From an uncultured Chloroflexota bacterium (GTDB lineage Bacteria > Chloroflexota > Dehalococcoidia > UBA3495): a stretch of 7,782 nucleotides of DNA. Both the position numbers and the translations under genes were made by a program. The notes below the pieces were generated by a model. That model was not told the DNA's origin. It worked only from the letters and a program-made list of their open reading frames with translations, and searched no databases. Positions 1 through 5,894 of this stretch are shown here, piece by piece (within the stretch, counting starts at the first letter, position 1; each line of letters starts with the position of its first letter). The stretch lies in NCBI GenBank assembly GCA_913031095.1, contig CAJWGH010000043.1:1-7782 (forward strand), given 5' to 3'.

Positions 1-146
1 CCCTCATTGGCCAGAATCGCCATCAACCCGGCATGCACCGTAGGCGATTCGTCTGCTTCTTCAGCAATGGGTCCAATCTGCTCCTCGGCTATGCGCCGCA
101 CTCGTTGCTGTAGTTCTTGTTGTTCTTTCGTGAATGCGAAGTCCAA
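1..146 (-). CDS. Acyl-CoA dehydrogenase, N-terminal fragment (runs off the window)
   Basis: Only the first 48 codons are present; the gene continues beyond base 1. My translation begins (M)DFAFTKEQQELQQRVRR and continues IAEEQIGPIAEEAD. This matches the first helix of the acyl-CoA dehydrogenase N-terminal domain, where an F/L-T-x-E-Q-x-x-L motif is followed by an R-x-x-A-E-E helix. The family catalyses FAD-dependent alpha,beta-dehydrogenation of acyl-CoA thioesters in the cytoplasm and passes electrons to an electron transfer flavoprotein. The catalytic Glu and most of the flavin site lie outside the window, so substrate chain length cannot be judged. The start is TTG at 146-144, chosen because AGGAG sits about 6 nt upstream and no ATG or GTG gives the N-terminus as well. 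It follows the SDR gene on the same strand after 50 bp, probably in one operon. Confidence 0.82.
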   Translation of the reverse strand, partial: MDFAFTKEQQELQQRVRRIAEEQIGPIAEEADESPTVHAGLMAILANE

Positions 147-183
147 TGTAAGCTCCTAATCCCGCCTTTCGTAATCGGGCCTG

Positions 184-195
184 GGTAAATTTACC
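184..195. promoter_or_regulatory. 12-bp perfect palindrome in the SDR / acyl-CoA dehydrogenase gap
   Basis: GGTAAATTTACC is a perfect 12-bp palindrome just past the SDR stop and upstream of the acyl-CoA dehydrogenase start. It has the size of a small dimeric-repressor half-site or operator core, but a palindrome this short can arise by chance. No regulator gene is visible nearby. Function is not established. Confidence 0.25.
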
Positions 196-196
196 G

Positions 197-982
197 TTAC
201 AAACCCAACCGCCGCACCAACTCCTCGGCGGTGACCGTTGCCCCGGTTAGTCCTTGGCCGTCCTGGTCGGCCAGGAACGTAGCGGCTTTAACCATGTCAT
301 TGGGGGTGGCCCAGGCAGAGACGTCGGCGTCTGGGCGCTGGGCTAAGAAACCCTCTGTGGCCACCGGGCGCAAGGGTTTCAACACGTTTACGGCAACGTT
401 GTGGGGGCCCAGTTCCATGGCCAGCCCCCAAGTGAAACGCTCTAGTCCAACTTTAGCAGCGCCGTAATTCTGACCGATTAGAGCGATCTCTTCGCTGTCT
501 GCCGACAGTGTGGACGAGAATATGTTGGTGGCGGCGTGGGACGATATGTTGATGATGCTACCACCGCCCTGCTCAATCATGATGGGTGCCGCGGCCTTGC
601 AGGCGATGAACGGCGCGCGCAGGTCAATGGACATCACCAGGTCCCACTCTTTAACGGTCATCTCCAAGAAGGGTGTGTAGCTGCCGATGGCGGCGTTGTT
701 GATCAGTATGTCCACTGCGCCGTATTCGTCCAGCGTACGGTCTATTAGGTGACGTATACTGTCTTCTTCCCGTACGTTAGTGGGCACGGCCAAGGCCTTT
801 CCGCCTGCGTCTTCTATCTCACCCACCGTGGAGTGGATGGTGCCCGGCAGCATAGGGCGTGACTCCTCGGAACGGGCCGCAACCACCACCTGAACACCCT
901 CCATCGCTAGACCCATCGCCATGGCCTTCCCGATACCCCGGCTGGCTCCGGTCACGATTGCAACTTTGCCGTCTAAGCTCAT
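197..982 (-). CDS. SDR-family NAD(P)-dependent oxidoreductase (classical SDR, 261 aa)
   Basis: A complete classical short-chain dehydrogenase/reductase of ordinary length. Visible landmarks are the Rossmann glycine motif TGASRGIG (residues 11-18), a basic-rich AARSEE stretch after beta-2 (35-40), which may favour NADP, NNAA (95-98), the ISS serines (S147/S148) and the catalytic Y173-x3-K177 in YGAAK. The RPMLPGTIHSTVGEIEDAGG stretch (42-61) and the late P-x4-ATEG motif recall the citronellol-dehydrogenase/HSDL2-like SDR branch. The expected reaction is cytoplasmic NAD(P)-dependent alcohol/ketone or aldehyde interconversion; the substrate is unknown. Oddity: the catalytic Ser to Tyr gap is about 25 residues instead of the usual 13 or so, implying an inserted loop (about 150-170) near the active site. 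The ATG start has GAAGGAA 6 nt upstream. It is the first gene of a probable operon with the downstream acyl-CoA dehydrogenase. Confidence 0.93.
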   Translation of the reverse strand: MSLDGKVAIVTGASRGIGKAMAMGLAMEGVQVVVAARSEESRPMLPGTIHSTVGEIEDAGGKALAVPTNVREEDSIRHLIDRTLDEYGAVDILINNAAIGSYTPFLEMTVKEWDLVMSIDLRAPFIACKAAAPIMIEQGGGSIINISSHAATNIFSSTLSADSEEIALIGQNYGAAKVGLERFTWGLAMELGPHNVAVNVLKPLRPVATEGFLAQRPDADVSAWATPNDMVKAATFLADQDGQGLTGATVTAEELVRRLGL

Positions 983-1006
983 TGATATTCCTTCGCCAAC
1001 TGTTCT

Positions 1007-1032
1007 CCACTGATTGAGTAAAGTTCAGTGGC
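1007..1032. promoter_or_regulatory. 7-bp inverted repeat in the SDR leader (operator or leader hairpin)
   Basis: CCACTGA (1007-1013) and TCAGTGG (1026-1032) are perfect inverted arms separated by 12 nt. They sit between the putative -10 box (1049-1054) and the SDR start codon (982), where a repressor dimer or a 5'-leader hairpin would affect expression. No T-tract follows on the minus strand, so it is not a terminator. Confidence 0.35.
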
Positions 1033-1048
1033 ATTTAGATTCCTAGCA

Positions 1049-1077
1049 ATTTAAGTCCTCGACAGCGGTTGGTCAAG
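1049..1077 (-). promoter_or_regulatory. Sigma-70-like promoter for the SDR operon
   Basis: On the minus strand TTGACC (1077-1072; 5 of 6 to the -35 consensus) is followed after exactly 17 bp by TAAATT (1054-1049; 4 of 6 to the -10 consensus). Transcription would start near 1042, giving a leader of about 60 nt that includes the inverted repeat at 1007-1032. Spacing is ideal, but this is a sequence prediction only. Confidence 0.5.
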
Positions 1078-1173
1078 AATAGCCGGTTGAAGCAACATAA
1101 AGAAGAAAAATGATGCTGATTTAGTCGGCTGAGGAACGATGCTCCTGTGGCCATTTTTACGCCTAGCTCCATC

Positions 1174-1202
1174 TTGACAAACCAGCCTTCAGAGCCAATC
1201 AT
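1174..1202 (+). promoter_or_regulatory. Sigma-70-like promoter for the epimerase gene
   Basis: TTGACA (1174-1179) is a perfect -35 hexamer. It is followed after 17 bp by AATCAT (1197-1202), a 4 of 6 match to the -10 consensus. The leader would be about 78 nt and contains the small dyads at 1234-1250 and 1258-1268. The weak -10 box lowers certainty. Confidence 0.4.
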
Positions 1203-1286
1203 GCTGGCACGTGGGTAACGTGTTGGTTGTGCACCTGGCCTGATACCAGGGAATTTGATTGGGCCAATTAGATTGAGGAGCGAACG

Positions 1287-2222
1287 ATGACAACTTTGGT
1301 ATTAGGCGGCACCGGCTTTATCGGCAAGAGAGCTGTTCCCCGTTTGGTCCAGCGCGGCGAGAAAGTCGTGGTGATGGACATCAATCCCGGAGCAGCGGAC
1401 TTCAGCGAATATGGCAGACAGGTCGAGGTCATCCGCGGCGACATAATGCAGTTCCAAGACGTAGTGACCGCCATCATGCACGCCAAGCCGGACCGCATCA
1501 TGAACCTGGCCTACCTCTTAGGCAGCGGCGACGACACACCCCATTTCACCATGAAGCTGAACATCCTAGGTATGGACAACTGCTTCGAAGCCGCCCGGAT
1601 ATCCGGAGTGAACCGCGTGACTTACGCCAGTTCTATCGCGGTGAGCGGCCAGCAGTCCAACTTCGGAGACCGCACCATCAACGAAGATGACCCGATGCAC
1701 GGCACCAGCCAGTACGCCATGCACAAACGGTTCAACGAATTCCAGGCCCAGCAGTTCAACTCAGTGTACGGCATGTCCATCACGGGCATCCGTCCCGCCA
1801 ACGTGACAGGGCCGGACAAAGTTCGCGGCTCCACAGATCATGTGCAATGCGTGACCTTGCCGGCTGCTGGAGAGCCAGTTAGCTTCCCCAAAGCCGGCCT
1901 GATGCGCCTTCCGGTCCATGTAGACGACATCGCCGAAGCATTTGTACGGGTGACCATGGTGGACGAGAGCCACTACCCCATTTACAACTCGGGTGGCTAT
2001 CCGATTAGCCTGGGCGAATTAGCGGACATCGTAAAGAAATTTTTGCCCGAAGCAGAGATCAACTTCGCCAGCAAAGATGGTAAGGAAGAATCTGGCAATT
2101 ACCTGACCGATAACAACCGCCTATTAGGCGAGTTCGAACTAGAATACCCACCCATTGAACAGCGCATCCTACAGATAATCAACGACGTGCGACGCGACGA
2201 AGGATTGCCGTTGGTGAACTAA
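1287..2222 (+). CDS. NAD-dependent epimerase/dehydratase (extended SDR, 311 aa)
   Basis: A complete extended-SDR protein. The N-terminal Rossmann fold has GGTGFIG (residues 7-13), and D31 at the end of beta-2 predicts NAD rather than NADP. GD at 51-52 and NLAYLLG (73-79) follow. The active site is S115/S116 with Y143-x3-K147 (YAMHK). GIRPANVTGP (167-176) and HVDDIAEA (211-218) are typical of the substrate-domain boundary in UDP-sugar epimerases and related dehydratases. The length of 311 aa is normal. The family epimerises or dehydrates nucleotide sugars or reduces related carbonyls in the cytoplasm; the actual substrate cannot be told, and no sugar-pathway genes are nearby. The ATG start has GAGGAG 6 nt upstream. 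The gene appears monocistronic, with its own promoter (1174-1202) and a strong terminator 28 bp after the stop. Confidence 0.92.
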   Translation: MTTLVLGGTGFIGKRAVPRLVQRGEKVVVMDINPGAADFSEYGRQVEVIRGDIMQFQDVVTAIMHAKPDRIMNLAYLLGSGDDTPHFTMKLNILGMDNCFEAARISGVNRVTYASSIAVSGQQSNFGDRTINEDDPMHGTSQYAMHKRFNEFQAQQFNSVYGMSITGIRPANVTGPDKVRGSTDHVQCVTLPAAGEPVSFPKAGLMRLPVHVDDIAEAFVRVTMVDESHYPIYNSGGYPISLGELADIVKKFLPEAEINFASKDGKEESGNYLTDNNRLLGEFELEYPPIEQRILQIINDVRRDEGLPLVN

Positions 2223-2250
2223 CAGCTAGCGGGAACCAGCTTACTGGGGC

Positions 2251-2298
2251 CCATAAAGAGCCCTCCCTTCCTCTGGAGGAAGGGAGGGCTCTTTATGG
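2251..2298. terminator. Bidirectional terminator with a perfect 23-bp stem
   Basis: The arms 2251-2273 and 2276-2298 are perfect reverse complements over 23 bp; the real loop is probably CTGG. The foot of the stem is AAAGAGCC / GGCTCTTT, so the T-tract on either strand is inside the stem, as in bidirectional intrinsic terminators. It sits between the converging epimerase (stop at 2222) and DUF4440 gene (stop at 2325) and can end both transcripts. Confidence 0.85.
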
Positions 2299-2324
2299 TG
2301 GGCGCCTGAAAGGTTTCAGCTCAT

Positions 2325-2675
2325 CTAGTCCGGAACTCTGGTGGACTGCCAGGCTACCATCTGCCATCCACCGTTACGTTTGGCATAAACGTCGGTGAAC
2401 TTCAATTCGAACTTGTTGCTACCCACGTGAAATTTCCCGTGGCCGGTTACCACTGCAGTGTCTCCCAAGTCCCGGATTTCCCCGAATTGCAACTCCAAAG
2501 AATTGTAGACGCTTTTACCAGTCTTCACGGCGTCTATGAAGCTGGCTTTGTTGTCTAATCTGGCTGTCGTATGAGTGTATATCAGGTCATCGGCCAGAAT
2601 CTCTTCCAATGTTTGGACATCACCTTTAAGCATCGCTTCGATGCGACGGTTTTCCAACGCTAAAATCTCATCCAT
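2325..2675 (-). CDS. DUF4440 / SnoaL-like (NTF2-fold) protein, 116 aa
   Basis: A small complete protein of the NTF2-like superfamily. It begins with an amphipathic helix (MDEILALENRRIEAMLKGDV) leading into LEEILADDLIYTHTTARLDNK (23-43), the usual DUF4440 pattern of an acidic LxDDLxYxH strand and a K-A-SFIDAV helix. It ends in alternating beta strands (VVTGHGKFHVG, FTDVYAKRNGGWQMVAWQST), giving the cone-shaped NTF2 sheet. Members bind small hydrophobic ligands or act as lyases/isomerases, but many have no known activity; I do not assign one. Length is typical. The ATG start has GGAGGAG (2687-2693) about 11 nt upstream, somewhat far but strong. It lies 47 bp downstream of the PPOX-family gene on the same strand and is probably co-transcribed with it. 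Confidence 0.85.
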   Translation of the reverse strand: MDEILALENRRIEAMLKGDVQTLEEILADDLIYTHTTARLDNKASFIDAVKTGKSVYNSLELQFGEIRDLGDTAVVTGHGKFHVGSNKFELKFTDVYAKRNGGWQMVAWQSTRVPD

Positions 2676-2722
2676 GATTGTCTTCTCTCCTCCATATTAT
2701 TTGGTCTCTCCTGTAATGGGCT

Positions 2723-3139
2723 CTAACGTTCCTGTAGCACAGCTCCCGACAGTTCAGCAATCTTGTTGACTCTGACTAACACAGCCACACCCAGACGGCC
2801 TGGGTCTCTTTCCAACTCGGCCTCTACTGTACGTGACATGACATCTTCCCGTATGGGGCCTGATTCGTACACCTCTGCCGTGCCGTAGAACCGCCATCTG
2901 ATCCGGTCCGTCATGTTGTTATAAAGGACAGTTATCTTGGGATTGTCAGACACGTTTTCTAGGGCGGTGCGCTTGGCACGTTCCCAGTACGCCAAGGTCT
3001 CAGAGTCATAGGCCATAACGCTGCCTTTAAGGCTTAGTTGCGGCTGCCCGTCTTTATCGACCGTGCCGATGGTGCAGTCCCAACCGTCGGCATGGGCCCG
3101 GTCCACCAGCTCCTTCATCTGTTCGGTGATCTCGATCAT
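2723..3139 (-). CDS. PPOX-family (pyridoxamine 5'-phosphate oxidase-like) flavin/F420-binding protein, 138 aa
   Basis: A complete split-barrel protein of the PNPOx-like superfamily. After an N-terminal helix, DCTIGTVDKDGQPQLSLKGS (21-40) forms the first barrel strands. LAYWERAKRTALENVSDNPKI (49-69) is the characteristic stretch in which an R-x-K-x-x-N-x-x-x-NP motif contacts the cofactor phosphate. The remaining strands follow (ITVLYNN, RWRFYGTAEVYE, VAVLVRVNKIAEL). The family binds FMN or F420 and performs redox reactions on small molecules; F420 enzymes are common in actinobacteria and some Chloroflexota, but the cofactor cannot be decided here. The start is ATG at 3139, because GAGGGAGGT lies 9 nt upstream. 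An in-frame TTG at 3169 lies before this ribosome site and is unlikely. It leads the operon with the DUF4440 gene. Confidence 0.87.
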   Translation of the reverse strand: MIEITEQMKELVDRAHADGWDCTIGTVDKDGQPQLSLKGSVMAYDSETLAYWERAKRTALENVSDNPKITVLYNNMTDRIRWRFYGTAEVYESGPIREDVMSRTVEAELERDPGRLGVAVLVRVNKIAELSGAVLQER

Positions 3140-3174
3140 TGCGCGTCGACCTCCCTCTAAGCTCGTCAAACACC

Positions 3175-3192
3175 ACTGGGTTCCCCAGTATA
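3175..3192 (-). promoter_or_regulatory. Palindrome overlapping a -10-like box upstream of the PPOX operon
   Basis: ACTGGG-TTC-CCCAGT (3175-3189) is a perfect 6-bp inverted repeat with a 3-nt centre. On the minus strand TATACT (3192-3187; 5 of 6 to the -10 consensus) overlaps its upstream arm. I found no good -35 hexamer at the right distance. The arrangement suits a repressor or activator binding over the promoter, or a small 5'-leader hairpin. Confidence 0.38.
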
Positions 3193-3475
3193 TCTTTTAA
3201 CGACCTTTGAGGATGAATCTTTGGTCGCACGTGACAGCCTGGGCATGAAACAGAGGTTCCTGGAAGAGCAACTAGTCGGCTGTGGCGTCCGATGGCCCAA
3301 GATCCTATCGTGGTTCTGATGAAACTTCGCCAGAGCCACAATCCGGAAACAGTAGCATTAAACCCTGGGCAAATCGCAGAATACTGCCAATCTCATACGC
3401 GCCTATAAACCCATTCGGGATTATTCCTCGCCATCCAGAATGGGTACGCCAAGCACGAAATACTGTCCCTTATGG

Positions 3476-3504
3476 TTGACGCGCTTAGAATCGGATCTTA
3501 TAGT
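3476..3504 (+). promoter_or_regulatory. Strong sigma-70-like promoter for the MFS gene
   Basis: TTGACG (3476-3481; 5 of 6) and TATAGT (3499-3504; 5 of 6) are separated by exactly 17 bp. Transcription would begin near 3511, leaving a leader of about 32 nt with GAGG 8 nt before the ATG at 3543. This is the best two-box match in the window. Confidence 0.65.
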
Positions 3505-3542
3505 TCTGAACATCCTGGAGCCTTGGTTATTGAGGCGACTAC

Positions 3543-4802
3543 ATGTCAAAAGTTGACACTCTCCAATCGGACGTGGAATCCCGTGGCATAAGAAGTACCG
3601 CACCTTTCATATTGGGCGGGCTGAGTGGAGGACATGCGGTCTTCCACTGGTTCAGCCAAAGCTTCTTTGTGATGTTGCCCGAGGTCGTGGCTACCTTCGG
3701 TTTGAATGGACTTCAAGTTGGAGCTATCGCCGCAGTGCGGGAAGTGGTGTCCGGAATAATCGCCCTTCCTGGCGGGGTTGTTACCGATATGGTTCGGCGG
3801 CACTGGGGGATAGTGCTGGCTATATGCATGGGCCTGTTCGGTCTGGGTTGGCTGATCATGGCGATCGCTCCGGTGTATACGGTGCTCTTGGTAGGAATGG
3901 CTGTCGTGGCAGCCGCGGCTTCCATGTGGCACCTGCCAGCTGCAGCTGCCTTGTCTCGGCGATTCGTCGACCGCCGTGGCTCTGCTCTTTCGCTACACGG
4001 CGTCGGCGGCAACATAGGAGATGTCCTGGGACCGGCATTAACCGGGGTTCTCCTATTGACCCTTTCCTGGCGTGGAGTGCTCAGCATATACGCGGCAGTA
4101 CCTCTATTGCTCGTCTTCTTGGTCTATTGGGCGTTTCGCGACATCGGCCGGACCGGTTCCCAAGACGAACAGCCCTCCGGGTTCAGAGATCAGATGACCA
4201 ACACCCGGCTGGCATTCCAAGAACACCCTCGTTTATGGGGAATAATGGCCGTGGCGGGCCTTCGTGGTATGGCCAGCGTGGCTTTTCTGCCGTTCCTAGC
4301 CCTTTATCTGGGACTCGACGAAGAATTAGGTCTAGGCAACGCCGCCCTGGGCCTGCACATCGCCCTGCTGGTGGGTGTAGGAGTTGTGGCCACCCCGGTC
4401 GTAGGTTACATCTCTGACCGTTTGGGCAGAAAATTGGTCCTGATACCCGAGATGATAGCGCTCTGCGCCCTGTCGGCCCTCCTCGTGCCATTCGGCGAAG
4501 GTATCGGTCTGATCGTGATACTCGCCCTGATGGGCCTGTTCTTCTTCAGCGACCAGCCTATCCTGACCGCAGCGGCCCTGGACACAGTAGGCCAGGGAGT
4601 AGCCGCTAGCGCTCTAGGAGTATTTTCGTTCTCTAGGTTCGCCCTCGGCGCCGCATCCCCTATCATCGCCGGGGAACTGTTCGACTCCGTAGGCATCGAA
4701 TCTACCTTCTACTACATCTCTGGCATCTACCTATTAGCCACGTTGGTGTTGGTAGCAGTCCCGTTATCCGTCAAGCAACCACAAACGGACCAAGGCGGCT
4801 AG
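3543..4802 (+). CDS. MFS transporter, fosmidomycin-resistance (Fsr)-like exporter, 419 aa
   Basis: An integral inner-membrane transporter of normal MFS length, with hydrophobic segments consistent with 12 helices in two six-helix halves separated by a polar loop (about 199-228). The loop 2-3 signature appears as GGVVTDMVRRHWG (77-89, D82) and is repeated in the second half as GYISDRLGRK (288-297, D292). The stretch MWHLPAAAALSRRF (128-141) with RRGSALSLHGVGGNIGDVLGP (144-164) closely resembles the helix 4-5 region of fosmidomycin-resistance-type exporters, where H-P-A-A and GGN-x-G-x-x-x-GP are hallmarks. The likely role is proton-driven efflux of a small organic molecule; the substrate is unknown and drug resistance is not implied. 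It has its own promoter and terminator, so it appears monocistronic. The TAG stop is followed by a long in-frame open stretch (see findings). Confidence 0.92.
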   Translation: MSKVDTLQSDVESRGIRSTAPFILGGLSGGHAVFHWFSQSFFVMLPEVVATFGLNGLQVGAIAAVREVVSGIIALPGGVVTDMVRRHWGIVLAICMGLFGLGWLIMAIAPVYTVLLVGMAVVAAAASMWHLPAAAALSRRFVDRRGSALSLHGVGGNIGDVLGPALTGVLLLTLSWRGVLSIYAAVPLLLVFLVYWAFRDIGRTGSQDEQPSGFRDQMTNTRLAFQEHPRLWGIMAVAGLRGMASVAFLPFLALYLGLDEELGLGNAALGLHIALLVGVGVVATPVVGYISDRLGRKLVLIPEMIALCALSALLVPFGEGIGLIVILALMGLFFFSDQPILTAAALDTVGQGVAASALGVFSFSRFALGAASPIIAGELFDSVGIESTFYYISGIYLLATLVLVAVPLSVKQPQTDQGG

Positions 4803-4830
4803 GGTCGCGAACAAGAACTCGATTTAAAAA

Positions 4831-4871
4831 CCAAAGGGCCCCGTCCTTTTAGCAAGGATGGGGCCCTTTGG
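4831..4871. terminator. Intrinsic terminator after the MFS gene (18-bp stem)
   Basis: Arms 4831-4848 and 4854-4871 pair over 18 bp with a single G.U wobble and a 5-nt loop (TTAGC). The foot is CCAAAGGGCCCC / GGGGCCCTTTGG, the same layout as the 2251-2298 hairpin, with the A- and T-tracts paired at the base. It starts 28 bp past the MFS stop and would also work in the opposite direction. Confidence 0.8.
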
Positions 4872-4952
4872 GATACTGTCCATCACATTGAAAGAACCCA
4901 CTACGACTTGAACAAATTTACTGTCCCTCAATCCTACGCCTATAGAACAATC

Positions 4953-5033
4953 ATGGAATGGGATGAGGTCATAAAAAAGAACCTAAGCCGTTCCGGCCAA
5001 TTGACAGATCAGCACGAATCCGAGGATCCCTGA
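4953..5033 (+). other. Possible 26-codon small ORF (uncertain)
   Basis: ATG at 4953 opens a 26-residue frame to TGA at 5031-5033. It reads MEWDEVIKKNL then SRSGQLTDQHESEDP, hydrophilic and acidic. No Shine-Dalgarno site lies upstream, and the frame is in phase with the MFS gene and open all the way from its stop codon. It could be a gene relic or chance. The rest of 4872-5053 shows no feature. Confidence 0.15.
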
Positions 5034-5054
5034 CCAGTGACTAACTAAGATACA

Positions 5055-5116
5055 AAAGAGCCACCTCAAATGAGGTGGCTTTTCTTGTTTCAGCGACACC
5101 CCGTACCGAGAAGGCA
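5055..5116. repeat. Direct repeat, copy 1 (stem-loop plus conserved tail)
   Basis: About 62 bp that recurs in the same orientation at 7472-7533. The core 5060-5102 matches 7478-7520 at 40 of 43 positions by my hand alignment. Two of the three differences are the two partners of one stem base pair (A-T here, C-G in the other copy). The conserved tail beyond the hairpin, TTCTTGTTTCAGCGACACCCC, ends about 15 bp before the NIPSNAP stop. A second potential stem, GACACC (5095-5100) with GGTGTC (5121-5126), spans the tail. Confidence 0.8.
5056..5083. terminator. Bidirectional intrinsic terminator between MFS and NIPSNAP genes
   Basis: The stem pairs 5056-5067 with 5072-5083 around an AAAT loop; its core is GCCACCTC / GAGGTGGC. 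On the plus strand it is followed by TTTTCTTGTTT and on the minus strand by CTCTTTTGT, so it can stop transcripts in both directions. It lies 48 bp past the NIPSNAP stop and would mainly terminate the Rieske-NIPSNAP transcript, since the MFS gene already has its own terminator. Confidence 0.78.
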
Positions 5117-5130
5117 CCGAGGTGTCCTCA

Positions 5131-5751
5131 CTAGCGCATTGGTGAAAATGAAGAGGGCACCATTATCTTGTTCTCCATGCTGACCAACAATTTCCCTGTG
5201 CCGGGCGGCCAGTGGGGACTTTCTAAGGCTTCCGCCCGGATCTGGTCGCGCTCTTGCATGTCTTTATAGGGCCAGATATGGACCCATTTGTTCAGCCCGT
5301 CAAGTTCGGTATACATAGCAGCGGCCATTGGAGAATATTTTTCACGATGAGGCACAGAGGCCCCCCAGCGCTTTAGTATTTCTGGTAATGTACCGGTTTT
5401 AAGCGTGTAGGTACGCATTTCATAGATGTTTCCCAATTTCTGGCCTCCGCCCATCGGCCTCATAAATGGTGCGGGTACGAAAATCTCTGACGCCATGCTC
5501 ACAAATATATCCGGGTCATTGGGGGGCGGCCAATGTGGATCGTTGCTGGCTTCGGCCCGAATACGAACACGTTCTTCGGGTGAATCGTAGGGCCAGACGT
5601 GAATGACTTGGTTTAGCGGTCCCACCTCAGTGTGCCAGAACGCGGCCAGCTTCGAATATTTTTCTCGATGAGGAAGAGAGCCAGCAAAGTTCTCTTCGAA
5701 CTCGGGCACCGACTCCGGCGTTAATACATAGGTACGGACTTCGTAAATCAT
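5131..5751 (-). CDS. NIPSNAP-family protein with two tandem NIPSNAP domains, 206 aa
   Basis: Two complete NIPSNAP (ferredoxin-like alpha+beta) domains are fused: about residues 2-95 and 109-202. Landmarks recur at a constant offset of 107: IYEVRTYVL / IYEMRTYTL, SLPHREKYS / SVPHREKYS, HVWPY / HIWPY, ERVRIRAEA / ERDQIRAEA and PHWPP / PHWPP. I count 39 identities in 75 aligned positions without gaps. Stand-alone bacterial NIPSNAP proteins are about 100 residues and resemble dimeric barrel folds, so this looks like a covalent pseudo-dimer. Biochemical function is unknown in the family; no signal peptide is visible, so it is probably cytoplasmic. The start is ATG at 5751, with AAGGAG 4 nt upstream; the frame is open to ATG 5859, but that N-terminus lacks family similarity and precedes the ribosome site. 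It lies 143 bp downstream of the Rieske-type gene on the same strand. Confidence 0.9.
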   Translation of the reverse strand: MIYEVRTYVLTPESVPEFEENFAGSLPHREKYSKLAAFWHTEVGPLNQVIHVWPYDSPEERVRIRAEASNDPHWPPPNDPDIFVSMASEIFVPAPFMRPMGGGQKLGNIYEMRTYTLKTGTLPEILKRWGASVPHREKYSPMAAAMYTELDGLNKWVHIWPYKDMQERDQIRAEALESPHWPPGTGKLLVSMENKIMVPSSFSPMR

Positions 5752-5769
5752 TTGGCTCCTTGACAGGCA

Positions 5770-5823
5770 ATTCTCTATTTGAAGCTCGAACATGCCAATC
5801 GCTATGAATGTTCTATCGAACAT
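5770..5823 (-). promoter_or_regulatory. Possible internal promoter and GAACAT dyad upstream of NIPSNAP
   Basis: On the minus strand TTGGCA (5798-5793; 5 of 6) and GAGAAT (5775-5770; 4 of 6) are 17 bp apart, which would give a very short leader before the ATG at 5751. Just upstream, ATGTTC-4 nt-GAACAT (5808-5823) is a perfect 6-bp inverted repeat. A further CGAACAT lies at 5787-5793 inside the spacer/-35 region, a 30-bp direct repeat of the one at 5817-5823. This clustering suggests an operator, allowing NIPSNAP expression apart from the Rieske-type gene. Confidence 0.3.
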
Positions 5824-5894
5824 CAGCGGGGGGTTGGCACTGGGTAGCGGCGACCGCACAGGAAATCTTTGAGGAGCTTGTAAAGGGTGAGAGG

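Larger units (their letters stand above)
983..1286. other. Divergent intergenic control region without a gene
   Basis: This 304-bp stretch separates the leftward SDR gene from the rightward epimerase gene. It carries one promoter candidate per strand and an inverted repeat in the SDR leader, listed separately. Close to the epimerase start there are two small dyads: CCTGG-7 nt-CCAGG (1234-1250) and ATTGGGCCAAT (1258-1268). GAGGAG at 1275-1280 is the ribosome site for the ATG at 1287. I see no convincing coding sequence or RNA gene here. Confidence 0.6.
3140..3542. other. Divergent intergenic region between the PPOX operon and the MFS gene
   Basis: About 400 bp without a supported gene. The left end holds the PPOX ribosome site (3149-3157) and a palindrome with a -10-like box (3175-3192). 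The right end holds the MFS promoter (3476-3504) and GAGG ribosome site near 3532. The middle, about 3193-3475, contains only short frames lacking ribosome sites and a CACGTG palindrome at 3228-3233. I see no RNA gene or recognisable gene relic. Confidence 0.55.

Noticed and set aside
3140..3169. Longer PPOX-family reading frame starting with TTG at 3169
   Set aside because: The strong GAGGGAGGT ribosome site lies inside this extension, directly ahead of ATG 3139, and the extra residues have no family similarity.
3292..3408. 38-codon plus-strand ORF starting MAQDPIVVLMK
   Set aside because: No ribosome site, no recognisable family, and it lies in the middle of a divergent intergenic region.
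3421..3603. 60-codon minus-strand ORF over the MFS promoter and start
   Set aside because: It overlaps a strong plus-strand promoter and the MFS N-terminus, has no family features and is probably fortuitous.
3546..4696. Several long alternative-frame ORFs inside the MFS gene
   Set aside because: The 419-residue transporter frame has clear MFS motifs and a good start; the others have arginine- and proline-rich shadow compositions.
5752..5859. NIPSNAP frame extended to ATG 5859
   Set aside because: The AAGGAG site at 5756-5761 points to ATG 5751, where the domain begins at once with MIYEVRTY; the extra 36 residues look like translated upstream DNA and contain the dyad cluster.
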